A stretch of 64,000 nt of DNA from JABJAG01 sp965222215 (GCA_965222215.1 OZ244931.1:2914001-2978000), one strand, 5' to 3'; positions 43,699-52,658 are shown, counted from the stretch's first letter. A program made the numbers and translations. The notes: generated by a model not told the origin, from the sequence alone.

Positions 43699-44453
43699 CC
43701 GAGGGACGCATCGACCTCGTGCGCGCTGATGGCATCGCGACGATCACTATCGACCGCGCAGAAAAGCACAATGCGATGACGCCGGACATGGCGGAGGCGC
43801 TGCACGGCGCCTGCCGCGATGCAGACCGTGATGATGCGGTGCGTGTGGTCCTGCTGCGCGGCGCGGGCGAACGCGCGTTCTGCGCCGGATCCGACCTTCA
43901 TTCGCTGGACGTCTATCCCGACGCATGGGCCTTCCGGAACCGGCTCGACTACGCCACCCAGGTTCGCAATCTGCGCAAGCCCTGCGTCGCAGCCCTGAAG
44001 GGCTGGGTCCTCGGCGGTGGCCTCGAACTGGCGCTCGGCGCCGACATCCGCGTCGCCGCGCGCTCGGCCCGTTTCGGCGCGCCGGAAGTCACCCACGGAT
44101 GGGTCGGCGCCGGCGGCGCCTCCCAGCTGCTGCCGCGACTCGTCGGCTATGGCCGCGCTTCCATGCTGTTGCTGACAGGCGACCCGATCGACGCGGAAAC
44201 CGCCGCGGAATGGGGGCTCGTCGAGCAGCTCGTCGACGACGGCAACGAGGAATCTGCGGCATACGCCCTGTGCGCGCGGCTGGCGGAACACACTCCCATC
44301 GCGCTGGAGACCGTCAAATCTTCGATCCGCGCCGCCCTTTCGATGCCGCTGGAAGCCGGCATCCGCTACGAAAACGACGCCATGACCGTCGCATTCGCCA
44401 GCGGCAACTCCGATGCCGGACGCGCCGCGTTCGGCGCACGCAAGAAAAACTGA
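43695..44453 (+). CDS. Enoyl-CoA hydratase/isomerase (crotonase) family
   Basis: A 252-residue crotonase-fold enzyme. The oxyanion-hole strands are GERAFCAGSDLHSL and KGWVLGGGLELALGADIRVA, and FGAPEVTHGWVGAGG contains the first acidic catalytic position. By eye the second glutamate of classical hydratases (in the LTG-preceding helix) aligns with a Met in RASMLLLTG, so simple hydration is not assured and isomerase, hydrolase or decarboxylase activity is possible. It acts after the CoA transferase in the same transcript. Confidence 0.9.
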   Translation: MTEGRIDLVRADGIATITIDRAEKHNAMTPDMAEALHGACRDADRDDAVRVVLLRGAGERAFCAGSDLHSLDVYPDAWAFRNRLDYATQVRNLRKPCVAALKGWVLGGGLELALGADIRVAARSARFGAPEVTHGWVGAGGASQLLPRLVGYGRASMLLLTGDPIDAETAAEWGLVEQLVDDGNEESAAYALCARLAEHTPIALETVKSSIRAALSMPLEAGIRYENDAMTVAFASGNSDAGRAAFGARKKN

Positions 44454-44481
44454 CCCGAATTCGCGGGAGGAGGAAATCGTC

Positions 44482-45372
44482 ATGTTCGTCTCATGTCCCA
44501 CCTGGACCTTCGGAACCCAATGGGTGGTCGGGGAACTCGATCTGGCCGGTGCGCTCGGCATTATTTCCGCGCTCGGTTTTCGCCATTGCGAGGTCGGCTT
44601 CGGACACATTCAGCCCATCGAGATCGCCCAGGACCCGGAACTCCACGCCGACGACACCCGGCGCCTGCTCGACAAGAACGAGCTGGTCGTCCACGACGTC
44701 TACCCGTTCTGGGCGACGCGCTTCACGAAGCCACCCCTCACCTGGATCAACTGCTCCATCAATCCGGTTGAAGAGGAGGCACGAAAGGAAGTGCTCACCC
44801 TGTTCGATGCGATGCTGGTCTACACAAAGAAAATCGGCGCCGAGGGAATGACCGTCTCGTCGGGTCCGGTCTACGACGAACTCGGCTTCGATCGCAGCTT
44901 CGATATGGCGAAAGAAATGCTTACCGAGATGCTCAAGCGCGCCCACGATGCCGGGCTCGAATTCGGTATCGAACCGCACCTCAAGTCGCCCACCCATTGC
45001 CCCGAGACGACAATGCGGATGTGCCAGGAAGTGCCCGGCCTGCAGATCGCGCTGGACTGGACTCACTACATCCGCGGCGGTTTCACGATGGAAGACGGGG
45101 ACCCGCTCATCCCCTACGCGCGCAGGGTCGATGCGCGACAGGGCAACGCGGACCTGGTCCAGTGCCATATGAAGTACGGAACAATCGACTACGCGCATGT
45201 CGTCCGAAAGCTGTTCGAGCACGGCTACCGGGGCGCGATCTCCTGCGAGTATGTCTGCAACGAATTTGCAGCCGGCTGCGATACGCTGGACTGCGTGACC
45301 GAAACACTGCTGATGAAAAAACACATCGAACGTCTGATCTACGATCAGGCGCCCGTCGGCGTGATCCGGTGA
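44482..45372 (+). CDS. Sugar phosphate isomerase/epimerase (AP endonuclease 2-like TIM barrel)
   Basis: A 296-residue TIM barrel of the xylose-isomerase-like family. Barrel strands with candidate metal ligands are FRHCEVGFGH, GLEFGIEPHLKS, LQIALDWTHYIRGG, LVQCHMKYGTID and GAISCEYVCNE, so Glu, Asp, His and Glu are in the expected places for a divalent-metal site. The start has GGAGGAGGAAA upstream. Members isomerise or dehydrate ketoses and related acids. The start of the next gene overlaps its stop (GTGA). Substrate unknown. Confidence 0.88.
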   Translation: MFVSCPTWTFGTQWVVGELDLAGALGIISALGFRHCEVGFGHIQPIEIAQDPELHADDTRRLLDKNELVVHDVYPFWATRFTKPPLTWINCSINPVEEEARKEVLTLFDAMLVYTKKIGAEGMTVSSGPVYDELGFDRSFDMAKEMLTEMLKRAHDAGLEFGIEPHLKSPTHCPETTMRMCQEVPGLQIALDWTHYIRGGFTMEDGDPLIPYARRVDARQGNADLVQCHMKYGTIDYAHVVRKLFEHGYRGAISCEYVCNEFAAGCDTLDCVTETLLMKKHIERLIYDQAPVGVIR

Positions 45373-46295
45373 GCGAACCGATCCGGCATGTCCGGATCGT
45401 CGGCGCCGGCAACATGGGCGTCGGCATCGCCGCCGACCTCGCGCTCGCGGGGATCGCGGTCGAGCTCGTGGCGCGCAGCGCGAAGCGCCGGGAGGTTGCC
45501 GAAACGCTTTTCAGGCAGTTCGCGGCGGAACTGTCGGACCACGGCATGGACGACCCAGACTGGGTGTCGCGCATCCGGTTCTCGGAGGACATACCCGATA
45601 CATCCTGTGACGTGGTGATCGAGGCCATCGTCGAGAACGCCGCGGCGAAAAACGCGCTGTTCCGTGACCTGCAGGCGAAGATGCCAGCGGTTCCGATCTG
45701 GTCGACCACCTCGGCAATTCCGGCGAGCGATATGACCGACAACCTGCCGCACCCCGAAAACGTGCTCGTCGCGCACTACGCGAACCCGGCGCATCTCGTG
45801 CCCGTCGTCGAGGTCGTGCCCGGCCCACGAACGGCCGAGACGGTCGTCGAGCAGTGCGTGCGCGAACTCACGCGCATGGGAAAGGCTCCCGTCGTCATCC
45901 GCGGCGAGCCGCCCGGGTTCGTCTTCAACCGGCTGCAGTACGCCGTGATGCGTGAAGCCGTCTCACTCGTCGAACGCGGGATCATCAGCGCGCAAGACCT
46001 CGACCGCGTCGTGACCGAGGGATACGGCATTCGCCTCCCGGCGGTCGGCCCGCTGGCGATGGTCGATCTGTCCACGGCGGCGGTCTACGCGCGTATCTCC
46101 GATATCATCCTGGCCGACCTGTCACGCGACACCTCGGTTCCGGCGCTCGAACGGATGGCCGAAAACGACGAAACCTTCCTTGACTGGGCCGACGGCAAAC
46201 AGGACGAGCGGCGCGCGGAACTGCGCCGCGAACTCTTGCGGCGCCGCGCGCAACGCCGGGCCGACGCACAAGATTCATCAGGCAAAAAATCATGA
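45369..46295 (+). CDS. 3-hydroxyacyl-CoA dehydrogenase family protein
   Basis: A 308-residue NAD-dependent dehydrogenase. The Rossmann loop is IVGAGNMGVGIAADLALAGI, VIEAIVENAAAKNALFRDL follows, the catalytic His lies in VAHYANPAHLVPVVEVV with its partner Glu, and PPGFVFNRLQYAVMREA carries the conserved Asn. The C-terminal 3HCDH domain is single, as in hydroxybutyryl-CoA and carnitine dehydrogenases. Start is GTG, overlapping the upstream stop; it ends over the next ATG. Expected to oxidise the hydroxyacyl intermediate of the operon. Confidence 0.92.
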   Translation: MSEPIRHVRIVGAGNMGVGIAADLALAGIAVELVARSAKRREVAETLFRQFAAELSDHGMDDPDWVSRIRFSEDIPDTSCDVVIEAIVENAAAKNALFRDLQAKMPAVPIWSTTSAIPASDMTDNLPHPENVLVAHYANPAHLVPVVEVVPGPRTAETVVEQCVRELTRMGKAPVVIRGEPPGFVFNRLQYAVMREAVSLVERGIISAQDLDRVVTEGYGIRLPAVGPLAMVDLSTAAVYARISDIILADLSRDTSVPALERMAENDETFLDWADGKQDERRAELRRELLRRRAQRRADAQDSSGKKS

Positions 46296-46945
46296 CAAAC
46301 CAAGAACTCACCCGGCGCCTGGGGGCCTGTTATTCGGGCGCGGTCCACGACGTGCTGCGTGAAATGGGCAACACGAACTGTGTCCTGCCGCACGAGATAC
46401 AGGGCCTGCGCACGGGCATGCGCACCTGCGGCCCGGTCTTCACGGTGCGCGGGCATCTCGACAACACGCTGGACCCCCACGAGACCCTGCTGCGCTGGAC
46501 AAAGTTCCTGTCCGCCGCGCCGGCGGGAAGCGTCGTTGTCTGCCAGCCGAACACCGCTGCAGTCGCACTCATGGGCGAACTCTCGGCCGAGACGCTAAAA
46601 CTGCGTGGCGTCAACGGCTACATCGTCGACGGCGGCTGCCGCGATGTCTCCTTCATCCTCGACATGGATTTCCCGGTCTTCTGCAGTTTCCGCACGCCGA
46701 GCGACGTGGTCGGACGCTGGGTGCCGGACGCGTTCGACGAGCCGGTGACCATCGGCACCGTCACCGTGCGGGCGGGCGACTGGGTGCTGGCAGACATGGA
46801 CGGTGCGGTCGTGATCCCCGGCGACGAGATCGAGACAGTGCTCGATCGCACCGAAACCATTATGGCGACCGAGAACAAGGTTCGCACCGCCATCCTCGAC
46901 GGGACCGACCCCCACGAAGCCTATCTGCGCTTCGGCAAGTTCTAG
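46292..46945 (+). CDS. RraA-family aldolase/decarboxylase (HMG/CHA aldolase type)
   Basis: A 217-residue RraA-fold protein. GELSAETLKLRGVNGYIVDG followed by GCRD holds the catalytic Arg-Asp pair and phosphate/pyruvate loop of 4-hydroxy-4-methyl-2-oxoglutarate aldolases; VRAGDWVLADMDGAVVIPGD is the second family block. Such enzymes split pyruvate or oxaloacetate from a 4-hydroxy-2-oxo acid or decarboxylate oxaloacetate. RNase E inhibition, the older name, is unlikely in this metabolic context. Confidence 0.9.
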   Translation: MTNQELTRRLGACYSGAVHDVLREMGNTNCVLPHEIQGLRTGMRTCGPVFTVRGHLDNTLDPHETLLRWTKFLSAAPAGSVVVCQPNTAAVALMGELSAETLKLRGVNGYIVDGGCRDVSFILDMDFPVFCSFRTPSDVVGRWVPDAFDEPVTIGTVTVRAGDWVLADMDGAVVIPGDEIETVLDRTETIMATENKVRTAILDGTDPHEAYLRFGKF

Positions 46946-46967
46946 GCGTGCAACGAGGACGAACCCG

Positions 46968-48134
46968 ATGACCATCGAACTGCGCGGCATCACCTGGGAT
47001 CATCCCCGCGGCTACGACTGCCTGGCCGCGAACACCGCTCTCTTCACGGAACGGCACCCGGACATAAAGGTCACCTGGGACCGCCGGACCCTGCGGGAGT
47101 TCGGTGAGCAGCCCATCGACGAGCTCTGCAAGCGATACGATATCGTCGTGGTTGACCACCCGTTCGTCGGCCACGCCCATGCCACCGGTTGCCTGATCGA
47201 CCTGCGCAGAATCCTGCCCGAGGCAGAGATTGCGCGCATGCTGGACGACAGCGTCGGGCCGAGCACCGAATCCTATCACTACAGGGGCGGCGTCTACGGC
47301 CTGCCGACCGACACGGCGGCCCAGGTCGCGGCCTATCGTTCCGACCTCATGACGGCCCTTGGTATTGACCCGCCCGAAACCTTCGACGAGGTCCTCCGCC
47401 TGGCCCGACGCACGCGCGAGAACGGTATGTGGATCATTCTACCGGCCGTTCCCATCGACGCGATCTGCATGCTGCTGACGCTGACCGCGAACCTCGGTTC
47501 ACCCTTCCGCGAGGATACGGACATCCTGCCCGACCCGGCCGCGATCGAAGACGCGCTCGCCCGGATCGCCGAGTTGCTCGCGCTGGCCCATCCGACATCG
47601 CTCGACCGGAACCCGATCCAGGCGTTCGACGCGATGACGACCGACGACGATCTGGTCTACTGCCCGCTGGCGTTCGGCTACTCGAACTACAGCCGCACCG
47701 GGGTGGCCAAGCCGCTGCAATTCACCGACATCGCGGGGCCCGGCCCGGAGCCGACCCGCGGGGCGCTGCTCGGCGGCGCCGGCTGCGCGGTCACGCACAG
47801 CGCCACCGAGCATGACGCCATCGCGGCCTATCTGCGTTTCGTGCACAACCCGGAGCATCAGCGCACCGACTATTTCAAGACCGGTGGACAACCCGGTTCG
47901 CGAGCGGCCTGGCTGGACCCAGACGTCAACGCAGCCTCCCGCGACTTCTTCGCAGAAACCCTCACCACCCTCGACCAGGCGTACCAGCGTCCACGCCACG
48001 ACGGGTTCATCGACTTCTTCGAGGCGGCGGGCCACCTCCTCAACGAACACTTCCGGGCAGGTTCGCCACGCCGTCAGGTGATCGGTGCGCTGCAGGAGCT
48101 CTATGATCGTGCCCTCGAAAACGCCGGCGCGTAG
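46968..48134 (+). CDS. Solute-binding-protein homologue lacking a signal peptide
   Basis: A 388-residue protein with the family 1 extracellular binding-protein fold: ELRGITWDHPRGYDCLAANT, GVYGLPTDTAAQVAAYRSDL, GIDPPETFDEVLRLARRTRE, and ALLGGAGCAVTHSATEHDAI followed by AYLRFVHNPEHQR. Unlike a true periplasmic protein it begins straight with the first beta strand; GAGGA precedes the ATG and no upstream in-frame start exists, so no signal peptide or lipobox is available. It probably stays in the cytoplasm as a ligand sensor, substrate carrier or enzyme. It lies inside the operon with no cognate sugar-type permease. Confidence 0.85.
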   Translation: MTIELRGITWDHPRGYDCLAANTALFTERHPDIKVTWDRRTLREFGEQPIDELCKRYDIVVVDHPFVGHAHATGCLIDLRRILPEAEIARMLDDSVGPSTESYHYRGGVYGLPTDTAAQVAAYRSDLMTALGIDPPETFDEVLRLARRTRENGMWIILPAVPIDAICMLLTLTANLGSPFREDTDILPDPAAIEDALARIAELLALAHPTSLDRNPIQAFDAMTTDDDLVYCPLAFGYSNYSRTGVAKPLQFTDIAGPGPEPTRGALLGGAGCAVTHSATEHDAIAAYLRFVHNPEHQRTDYFKTGGQPGSRAAWLDPDVNAASRDFFAETLTTLDQAYQRPRHDGFIDFFEAAGHLLNEHFRAGSPRRQVIGALQELYDRALENAGA

Positions 48135-48161
48135 CGGCCGACCACAACCCTCCGGAGTCCC

Positions 48162-49343
48162 ATGACCGCAGAACCCGACAAGTTGCCCGAATGTCTCGGC
48201 CCGGACCCCGATGGCATCCGCATCGGCCGGGTCTGGCGGCCCGATGTCGGCGGCCCGTCGGTTGTGGTCCTGCGCGGCAACGCGCTTGAGGACATCTCCG
48301 CTACAGCTCCGACCGTCCGTGACCTGTGCGAACGCGACGACCCCGTGGCGGAGATTTCGACAGCCGCTGGTGAGCCGGTCGGGGCGCTCAACGACATTCT
48401 TCGCAACACCGTGTCTCCGGACCGCGACCCGGACAGGCCCTGGCTCCTCGCCCCTATCGACCTGCAGGCGGTAAAGGCGTGCGGCGTGACCTTCGCCCGC
48501 TCCCTCGTCGAGCGGGTGATCGAGGAACGCGCCGGGGGCGACCCGGAGCGCGCGGACGCCGTGCGCAGAGACGTCCAGGCACGGATCGGCGATGACATCG
48601 CCCGGATTCGTCCCGGTTCGCCCGAAGCCGAAGCGGCCAAGGCCACCCTTTCCGCAGCCGGGATGTGGTCGCAGTATCTCGAAGTCGGGCTCGGCCCTGA
48701 CGCCGAAGTATTTACCAAGGCCCAGCCGCTATCATCGGTTGGCTGGGGGGATGCCGTCGGGCTGCACCCGGCATCGAAGTGGAATAACCCGGAACCGGAA
48801 ATCGTGCTTGTCGTGGACAGTCACGGCCGTACGAGGGGAGCCACCCTGGGCAACGACGTGAACCTGCGCGACATCGAGGGCCGCTCGGCGCTGCTTTTGG
48901 GCAAGGCCAAGGACAACAATGCGTCCTGCGCCATCGGGCCCTTCGTCCGCCTGTTCGACGACAGTTTCGACATGGACGACATCCGAAATGCGGAAATTTC
49001 ACTTCGCGTGGCGGGAGGCGACGGGTTCGTGCTCCGCGGCGAAAGCTCCATGCGCGAGATCAGCCGCGATCCCGAGGATCTCGTGCGCCAGACCGCCGGG
49101 GCGCATCATCAATACCCGGACGGCTTCGCGCTGTTCCTGGGAACGATGTTCGCACCCACCAGGGACCGCGACCAGCCGGGCGAGGGTTTCACACACAAAC
49201 CCGGTGACCGGGTCGATATCTCGACGCCGACGCTCGGCAACCTGCACAACAGCGTGGCGCTGTCGACCGAATGTCCACCCTGGACCTTCGGGTCTGGGCG
49301 CCTGATGCGGAACCTCGCAAAACGCGGCCTGCTGACAGGCTGA
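48162..49343 (+). CDS. FAH-superfamily dehydratase resembling XylX (2-keto-3-deoxy-xylonate dehydratase)
   Basis: A 393-residue fumarylacetoacetate-hydrolase-fold protein. KACGVTFARSLVERVIEERA, WNNPEPEIVLVVDSHG, GNDVNLRDIEGRSALLLGKA, KDNNASCAIGPFVRLFDD, QYPDGFALFLGTMFAP and GEGFTHKPGDRVDISTPTLG strongly resemble what I remember of XylX of the Weimberg xylose pathway, which turns 2-keto-3-deoxy-D-xylonate into 2-oxoglutarate semialdehyde. The metal ligands (Glu, Glu, Asp) appear in NPEPEIVL and GNDVNLRD. No other xylose-pathway gene is here, so the true substrate may be another 2-keto-3-deoxy acid. Last gene of the operon, converging on livF with an 11-base gap. Confidence 0.87.
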   Translation: MTAEPDKLPECLGPDPDGIRIGRVWRPDVGGPSVVVLRGNALEDISATAPTVRDLCERDDPVAEISTAAGEPVGALNDILRNTVSPDRDPDRPWLLAPIDLQAVKACGVTFARSLVERVIEERAGGDPERADAVRRDVQARIGDDIARIRPGSPEAEAAKATLSAAGMWSQYLEVGLGPDAEVFTKAQPLSSVGWGDAVGLHPASKWNNPEPEIVLVVDSHGRTRGATLGNDVNLRDIEGRSALLLGKAKDNNASCAIGPFVRLFDDSFDMDDIRNAEISLRVAGGDGFVLRGESSMREISRDPEDLVRQTAGAHHQYPDGFALFLGTMFAPTRDRDQPGEGFTHKPGDRVDISTPTLGNLHNSVALSTECPPWTFGSGRLMRNLAKRGLLTG

Positions 49344-49354
49344 CCGGCGCCCTG

Positions 49355-50068
49355 TCAGGGCGTGAGATAGGCGTCGCGGACCGCCGGGTCCGCCGCAATC
49401 TGGTCCATGGGACCGGCCACCAGGATCCGGCCGCGCTCGATCACGGCGGCGCGGTCGGCGACCTTCGCGGCAAAACGCACATTCTGTTCGGACAGCAGGA
49501 TCGTCAGCCCCTCGCGCGACAGCGCCGTGACCGTTTCCGCGATCTGCTGCACGACCACCGGCGCCAGCCCCTCCGACGGCTCGTCCAGCAGCACGATGTC
49601 GGGATTGCCCATCAGCGTGCGCGCGATGGTCAGCATCTGCTGTTCGCCGCCAGACAACTGACCGGCCTGCCGGTCGCGCAGCTCGGCCAGCTTCGGAAAC
49701 AGCGCGAACACACGCGCGGCGTCCCAGGTCACCCGTGCGCCGGCTCGCGCGCGCATGCCGACAACAAGATTCTCCGTCACACTCAGGCCGGCGAAGACGC
49801 GCCGGTCTTCGGGCACGTAACCGACACCGAGCCGGCTGACCTTGTAGGCCGGCCACCCACTGACATCCCGGCCCGCAATCTCGACCCGGCCACCGCCGGT
49901 CTCGACAATTCCCATGACCGCTTTCAGCGTGGTCGACTTGCCCGCGCCGTTGCGCCCCAGCAGCACCGTCACGGACCCCTCCGGCACGTCGAGGTCGAGT
50001 TCGAACAACGCCTGCGCGGCCCCGTAAAAGGCATCGAGGCCAGCAATACTCAGGGCCGAACCAGTCAT
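49355..50068 (-). CDS. livF: Branched-chain amino-acid-type ABC transporter ATPase (LivF)
   Basis: A 237-residue ATPase with Walker A LLGRNGAGKSTTLK, Q-loop VGYVPEDRRVFAGL, signature QLSGGEQQMLTIARTL and Walker B IVLLDEPSEGLAP, the LivF form. It forms a heterodimer with LivG on the cytoplasmic side of the fused permease. Its ATG overlaps the livG stop by four bases. Liv-type systems also carry amides, urea and aromatic acids, so the name does not fix the substrate. Confidence 0.95.
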   Translation of the reverse strand: MTGSALSIAGLDAFYGAAQALFELDLDVPEGSVTVLLGRNGAGKSTTLKAVMGIVETGGGRVEIAGRDVSGWPAYKVSRLGVGYVPEDRRVFAGLSVTENLVVGMRARAGARVTWDAARVFALFPKLAELRDRQAGQLSGGEQQMLTIARTLMGNPDIVLLDEPSEGLAPVVVQQIAETVTALSREGLTILLSEQNVRFAAKVADRAAVIERGRILVAGPMDQIAADPAVRDAYLTP

Positions 50069-50817
50069 GATGCGTCTGCCTCGTCGCCCAGGTAGACCGC
50101 GCGCACATTGGCATCCGTCCGCACCGCACCGGGCGCGCCTTCCGCGATGACCCGGCCCCGGTCCAGGACAATCACCCGGTCGGCGTGGCCGAACACGACA
50201 TCCATGTCATGCTCCGTAAAGAGCACCGCGACACCGTCCGAGACGACCACGTCGTCAACGAGCCGCATCATGGCCACGCGCCCGTCCTGCGCCATCCCGG
50301 CCGTCGGCTCGTCCATCAGGAGCAGCTGCGGGGCGTTGGTCAGCGCCATCGCGAGTTCGAGGCGCTTCAGGTCGCCATAGGCCAATTCCGAAACCGCGCG
50401 GTCCGCCGCATCGCCCAGCCCCACACGCGCAACCAGCGCATCCGCCTCATCCACGAACCGGTTCCGCAGGGCGCGCCCGACGGCGGTGCCACGACCGCCA
50501 TGCACCGCGAGAGCCGCCTGCACATTCTCTCGCACGGTCATGCTCGCGAACGTGGCCGTAATCTGGAAGGTCCGCCCGACCCCGGCGCGCCAGACGTGAT
50601 GGGGCGGCGCGCCGGTAACGTCCGCGCCGCCGATCCGGACCGCACCGGCGTCGGGCTTGACCTGACCGTTGACGGCGTTGAACAGAGTGGTCTTGCCGGC
50701 CCCGTTCGGGCCGATCAGCGCGACGCGCTCACCGGCCTCGACCGAGAAAGTGACGCCGTCGACCGCCCGCACGCCGCCATAAAACTTGGCGAGATTGTCC
50801 ACGGCCAGAACCGTCAT
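50065..50817 (-). CDS. livG: Branched-chain amino-acid-type ABC transporter ATPase (LivG)
   Basis: A 250-residue ATPase: VERVALIGPNGAGKTTLFNA-like Walker A (IGPNGAGKTT), the LivG-specific GVGRTFQITATFASMTV, ELAYGDLKRLELAMAL signature (with GDLKR in place of GEQRR) and Walker B LLMDEPTAGMA. The ATG at 50817 overlaps the stop of the fused permease (ATGA); a longer frame upstream runs inside that gene and is rejected. Confidence 0.94.
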   Translation of the reverse strand: MTVLAVDNLAKFYGGVRAVDGVTFSVEAGERVALIGPNGAGKTTLFNAVNGQVKPDAGAVRIGGADVTGAPPHHVWRAGVGRTFQITATFASMTVRENVQAALAVHGGRGTAVGRALRNRFVDEADALVARVGLGDAADRAVSELAYGDLKRLELAMALTNAPQLLLMDEPTAGMAQDGRVAMMRLVDDVVVSDGVAVLFTEHDMDVVFGHADRVIVLDRGRVIAEGAPGAVRTDANVRAVYLGDEADAS

Positions 50818-52658
50818 GATGCCCTCCGCCGCACCAGCAACCCGGACAGTCCGACGAGACCCCGGGGCAGGACCACCACGAGCAGGACGATCAGCACGCC
50901 GAGCAGCAATTGCCAGAGGTCGGTCAGGCGGGTGAGCTCGGTCTCGATGCCGGTGAAGGCGATCGCGCCCAACACCGGTCCGGCAAGGGCCTGCAAGCCC
51001 CCGAGCAGAACCATCACCAGCCCGTCGACCGACGTGGAGACAAACAGGACGTCGGGGAAAACGCTTCCCTTGGAGAACGCGAAAAATCCGCCGGCCACGC
51101 CCGCGGCGGCACCGGCAAGCGTGAACGCCATCCACCGGTGCCGGGTGACATCGACCCCGATGGCGGCGGCGCGCAATGCGGAATCGCGCGTCGCGCGCAG
51201 CGTGTAGCCGAAGGGGCTGAAGACCACGTGACGCAGCGCCCAGATCGTCGCGGCGCAGACGGCCAGCGCGAAGTAGTAAAAGACCAGGGGCTCGGACGCC
51301 CAGTCGCTCGGCCAGACACCGAGGATGCCGTTGTCACCGCCGGTGAAGTCGATCCACTGGAAGGCCGCCGACCAGGCGATCTGCGCAAAGGCCAGGGTCA
51401 GCATCGCCATATAGATGCCCGTCAGCCGCACGCAGAACCAGCCGAATAGCAGTGCCCCCGCCGCGCCGGCCAGCGGCGCCAGCAGCAGTGCGGGCGCCAT
51501 GCCTGCCGACAGATGAAAGACCGCCAGCCCGGCCCCGTAGGCGCCCAGTCCGAAATACGCGGCGTGGCCGAACGTGATCAGCCCGCCGCCCCAAATCAGG
51601 AAATGCAGGCTGGCGGCGAACAGGGCGAGGACGACGATCTCGGTCAGGATGATGCTCGTGAACTCGCCGAGAAGCAGCGGCGCGACGATCGCGACCGCCA
51701 GAAGCGCGAGCCATGCGGCTCGCGCGGTCTGCCCCGCGGGACGCAACGGCAGGTCGGGGCTTCGCGCATCCTCGGCCGTGGCGAACTCCGGCTTGCCGAA
51801 CAGCCCGCTGGGTTTCAGCACGAGCGTCACCGCCATCACGAGGAAAATCAGGACGAGCGTGATCTCGGGGAAGATCACGAGGCCGAAGGCCAGCAGCAGG
51901 CTGATGATGACCGCCGCGACGAACGCGCCGGCAATCGAGCCCATGCCGCCGACAACAACCACGACAAACGCGTCGACGATGATGTTGAGGTCCATCGAGA
52001 GGCTGGCCGCCTGACGCGGAATCTGGAGGGCGCCTCCCAGGCCCGCCAGCGCCGCGCCCAGAACGAACGCCGCGGTGAACAGCCAGCGCTGATCGACGCC
52101 CAGCGCCGCCACCATCTGGCGGTCCTCGGTTGCGGCGCGGATCAGGACGCCGAAGCGGGTCCTGCGGAACAGCAGCCACAGCCCGCCGAGCACCGCAAAC
52201 GCGACGGCGATCAGGAAAAAATCATAGGTCGGCAGCGCGTGCCCGAAGACCTGAACGGCCCCGTCGAGCCCCGGCATGCGCGGGGCGAACAGATCGTCCG
52301 GTCCCCAGACCGTGCGCGTGAGGTCCTGCACGATCAGGACGACGCCGAAGGTCGCGAGGAGCTGGAACAGCTCAGGCGCATGGTAGATGCGCCGCAGCAG
52401 CGTGGTTTCGATCAGCGCACCGATCAGGCCGACCGCCAGCGCCGCAATCAGCAGCGCCAGCAGGTAGCCGGCGAAACTGTCGCCCATGACCTGCACAAGG
52501 CTGAACGCGATATATGCGCCCAGCATGTACAGCGAGCCATGGGCGAAGTTCACGACCCGGGTCACGCCGAACACGATCGACAAGCCGACCGCGATCAGGA
52601 ACAGCGACGCCGCGCTGGCCAGTCCGGTGATCGCCTGGGCGACGATGAAGCTCAACAC
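50814..52658 (-). CDS. livHM: Fused Liv-type ABC permease (LivH-LivM)
   Basis: A 614-residue protein in which the two permease subunits, normally separate, are joined. Residues 1-290 are LivH-like (GLSIVFGVTRVVNFAHGSLY; RAATEDRQMVAALGVDQRWL; VVVVVGGMGSIAGAFVAAVI) and about 315-614 are LivM-like (LHFLIWGGGLITFGHAAYFG; LRATRDSALRAAAIGVDVTR; LGGLQALAGPVLGAIAF). The linker around residue 290-312 is hydrophilic. Both coupling EAA-like loops are present, so one polypeptide supplies the whole channel. No frameshift is involved: the frame is continuous and its stop overlaps livG. Confidence 0.94.
   Translation of the reverse strand: MLSFIVAQAITGLASAASLFLIAVGLSIVFGVTRVVNFAHGSLYMLGAYIAFSLVQVMGDSFAGYLLALLIAALAVGLIGALIETTLLRRIYHAPELFQLLATFGVVLIVQDLTRTVWGPDDLFAPRMPGLDGAVQVFGHALPTYDFFLIAVAFAVLGGLWLLFRRTRFGVLIRAATEDRQMVAALGVDQRWLFTAAFVLGAALAGLGGALQIPRQAASLSMDLNIIVDAFVVVVVGGMGSIAGAFVAAVIISLLLAFGLVIFPEITLVLIFLVMAVTLVLKPSGLFGKPEFATAEDARSPDLPLRPAGQTARAAWLALLAVAIVAPLLLGEFTSIILTEIVVLALFAASLHFLIWGGGLITFGHAAYFGLGAYGAGLAVFHLSAGMAPALLLAPLAGAAGALLFGWFCVRLTGIYMAMLTLAFAQIAWSAAFQWIDFTGGDNGILGVWPSDWASEPLVFYYFALAVCAATIWALRHVVFSPFGYTLRATRDSALRAAAIGVDVTRHRWMAFTLAGAAAGVAGGFFAFSKGSVFPDVLFVSTSVDGLVMVLLGGLQALAGPVLGAIAFTGIETELTRLTDLWQLLLGVLIVLLVVVLPRGLVGLSGLLVRRRAS

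Noticed and set aside
42466..46295. Carnitine or phenylacetate degradation operon
   Set aside because: CoA transferase, crotonase and 3-hydroxyacyl dehydrogenase fit superficially, but no carnitine-specific dehydrogenase features, paa oxygenase or acyl-CoA dehydrogenase genes are present.
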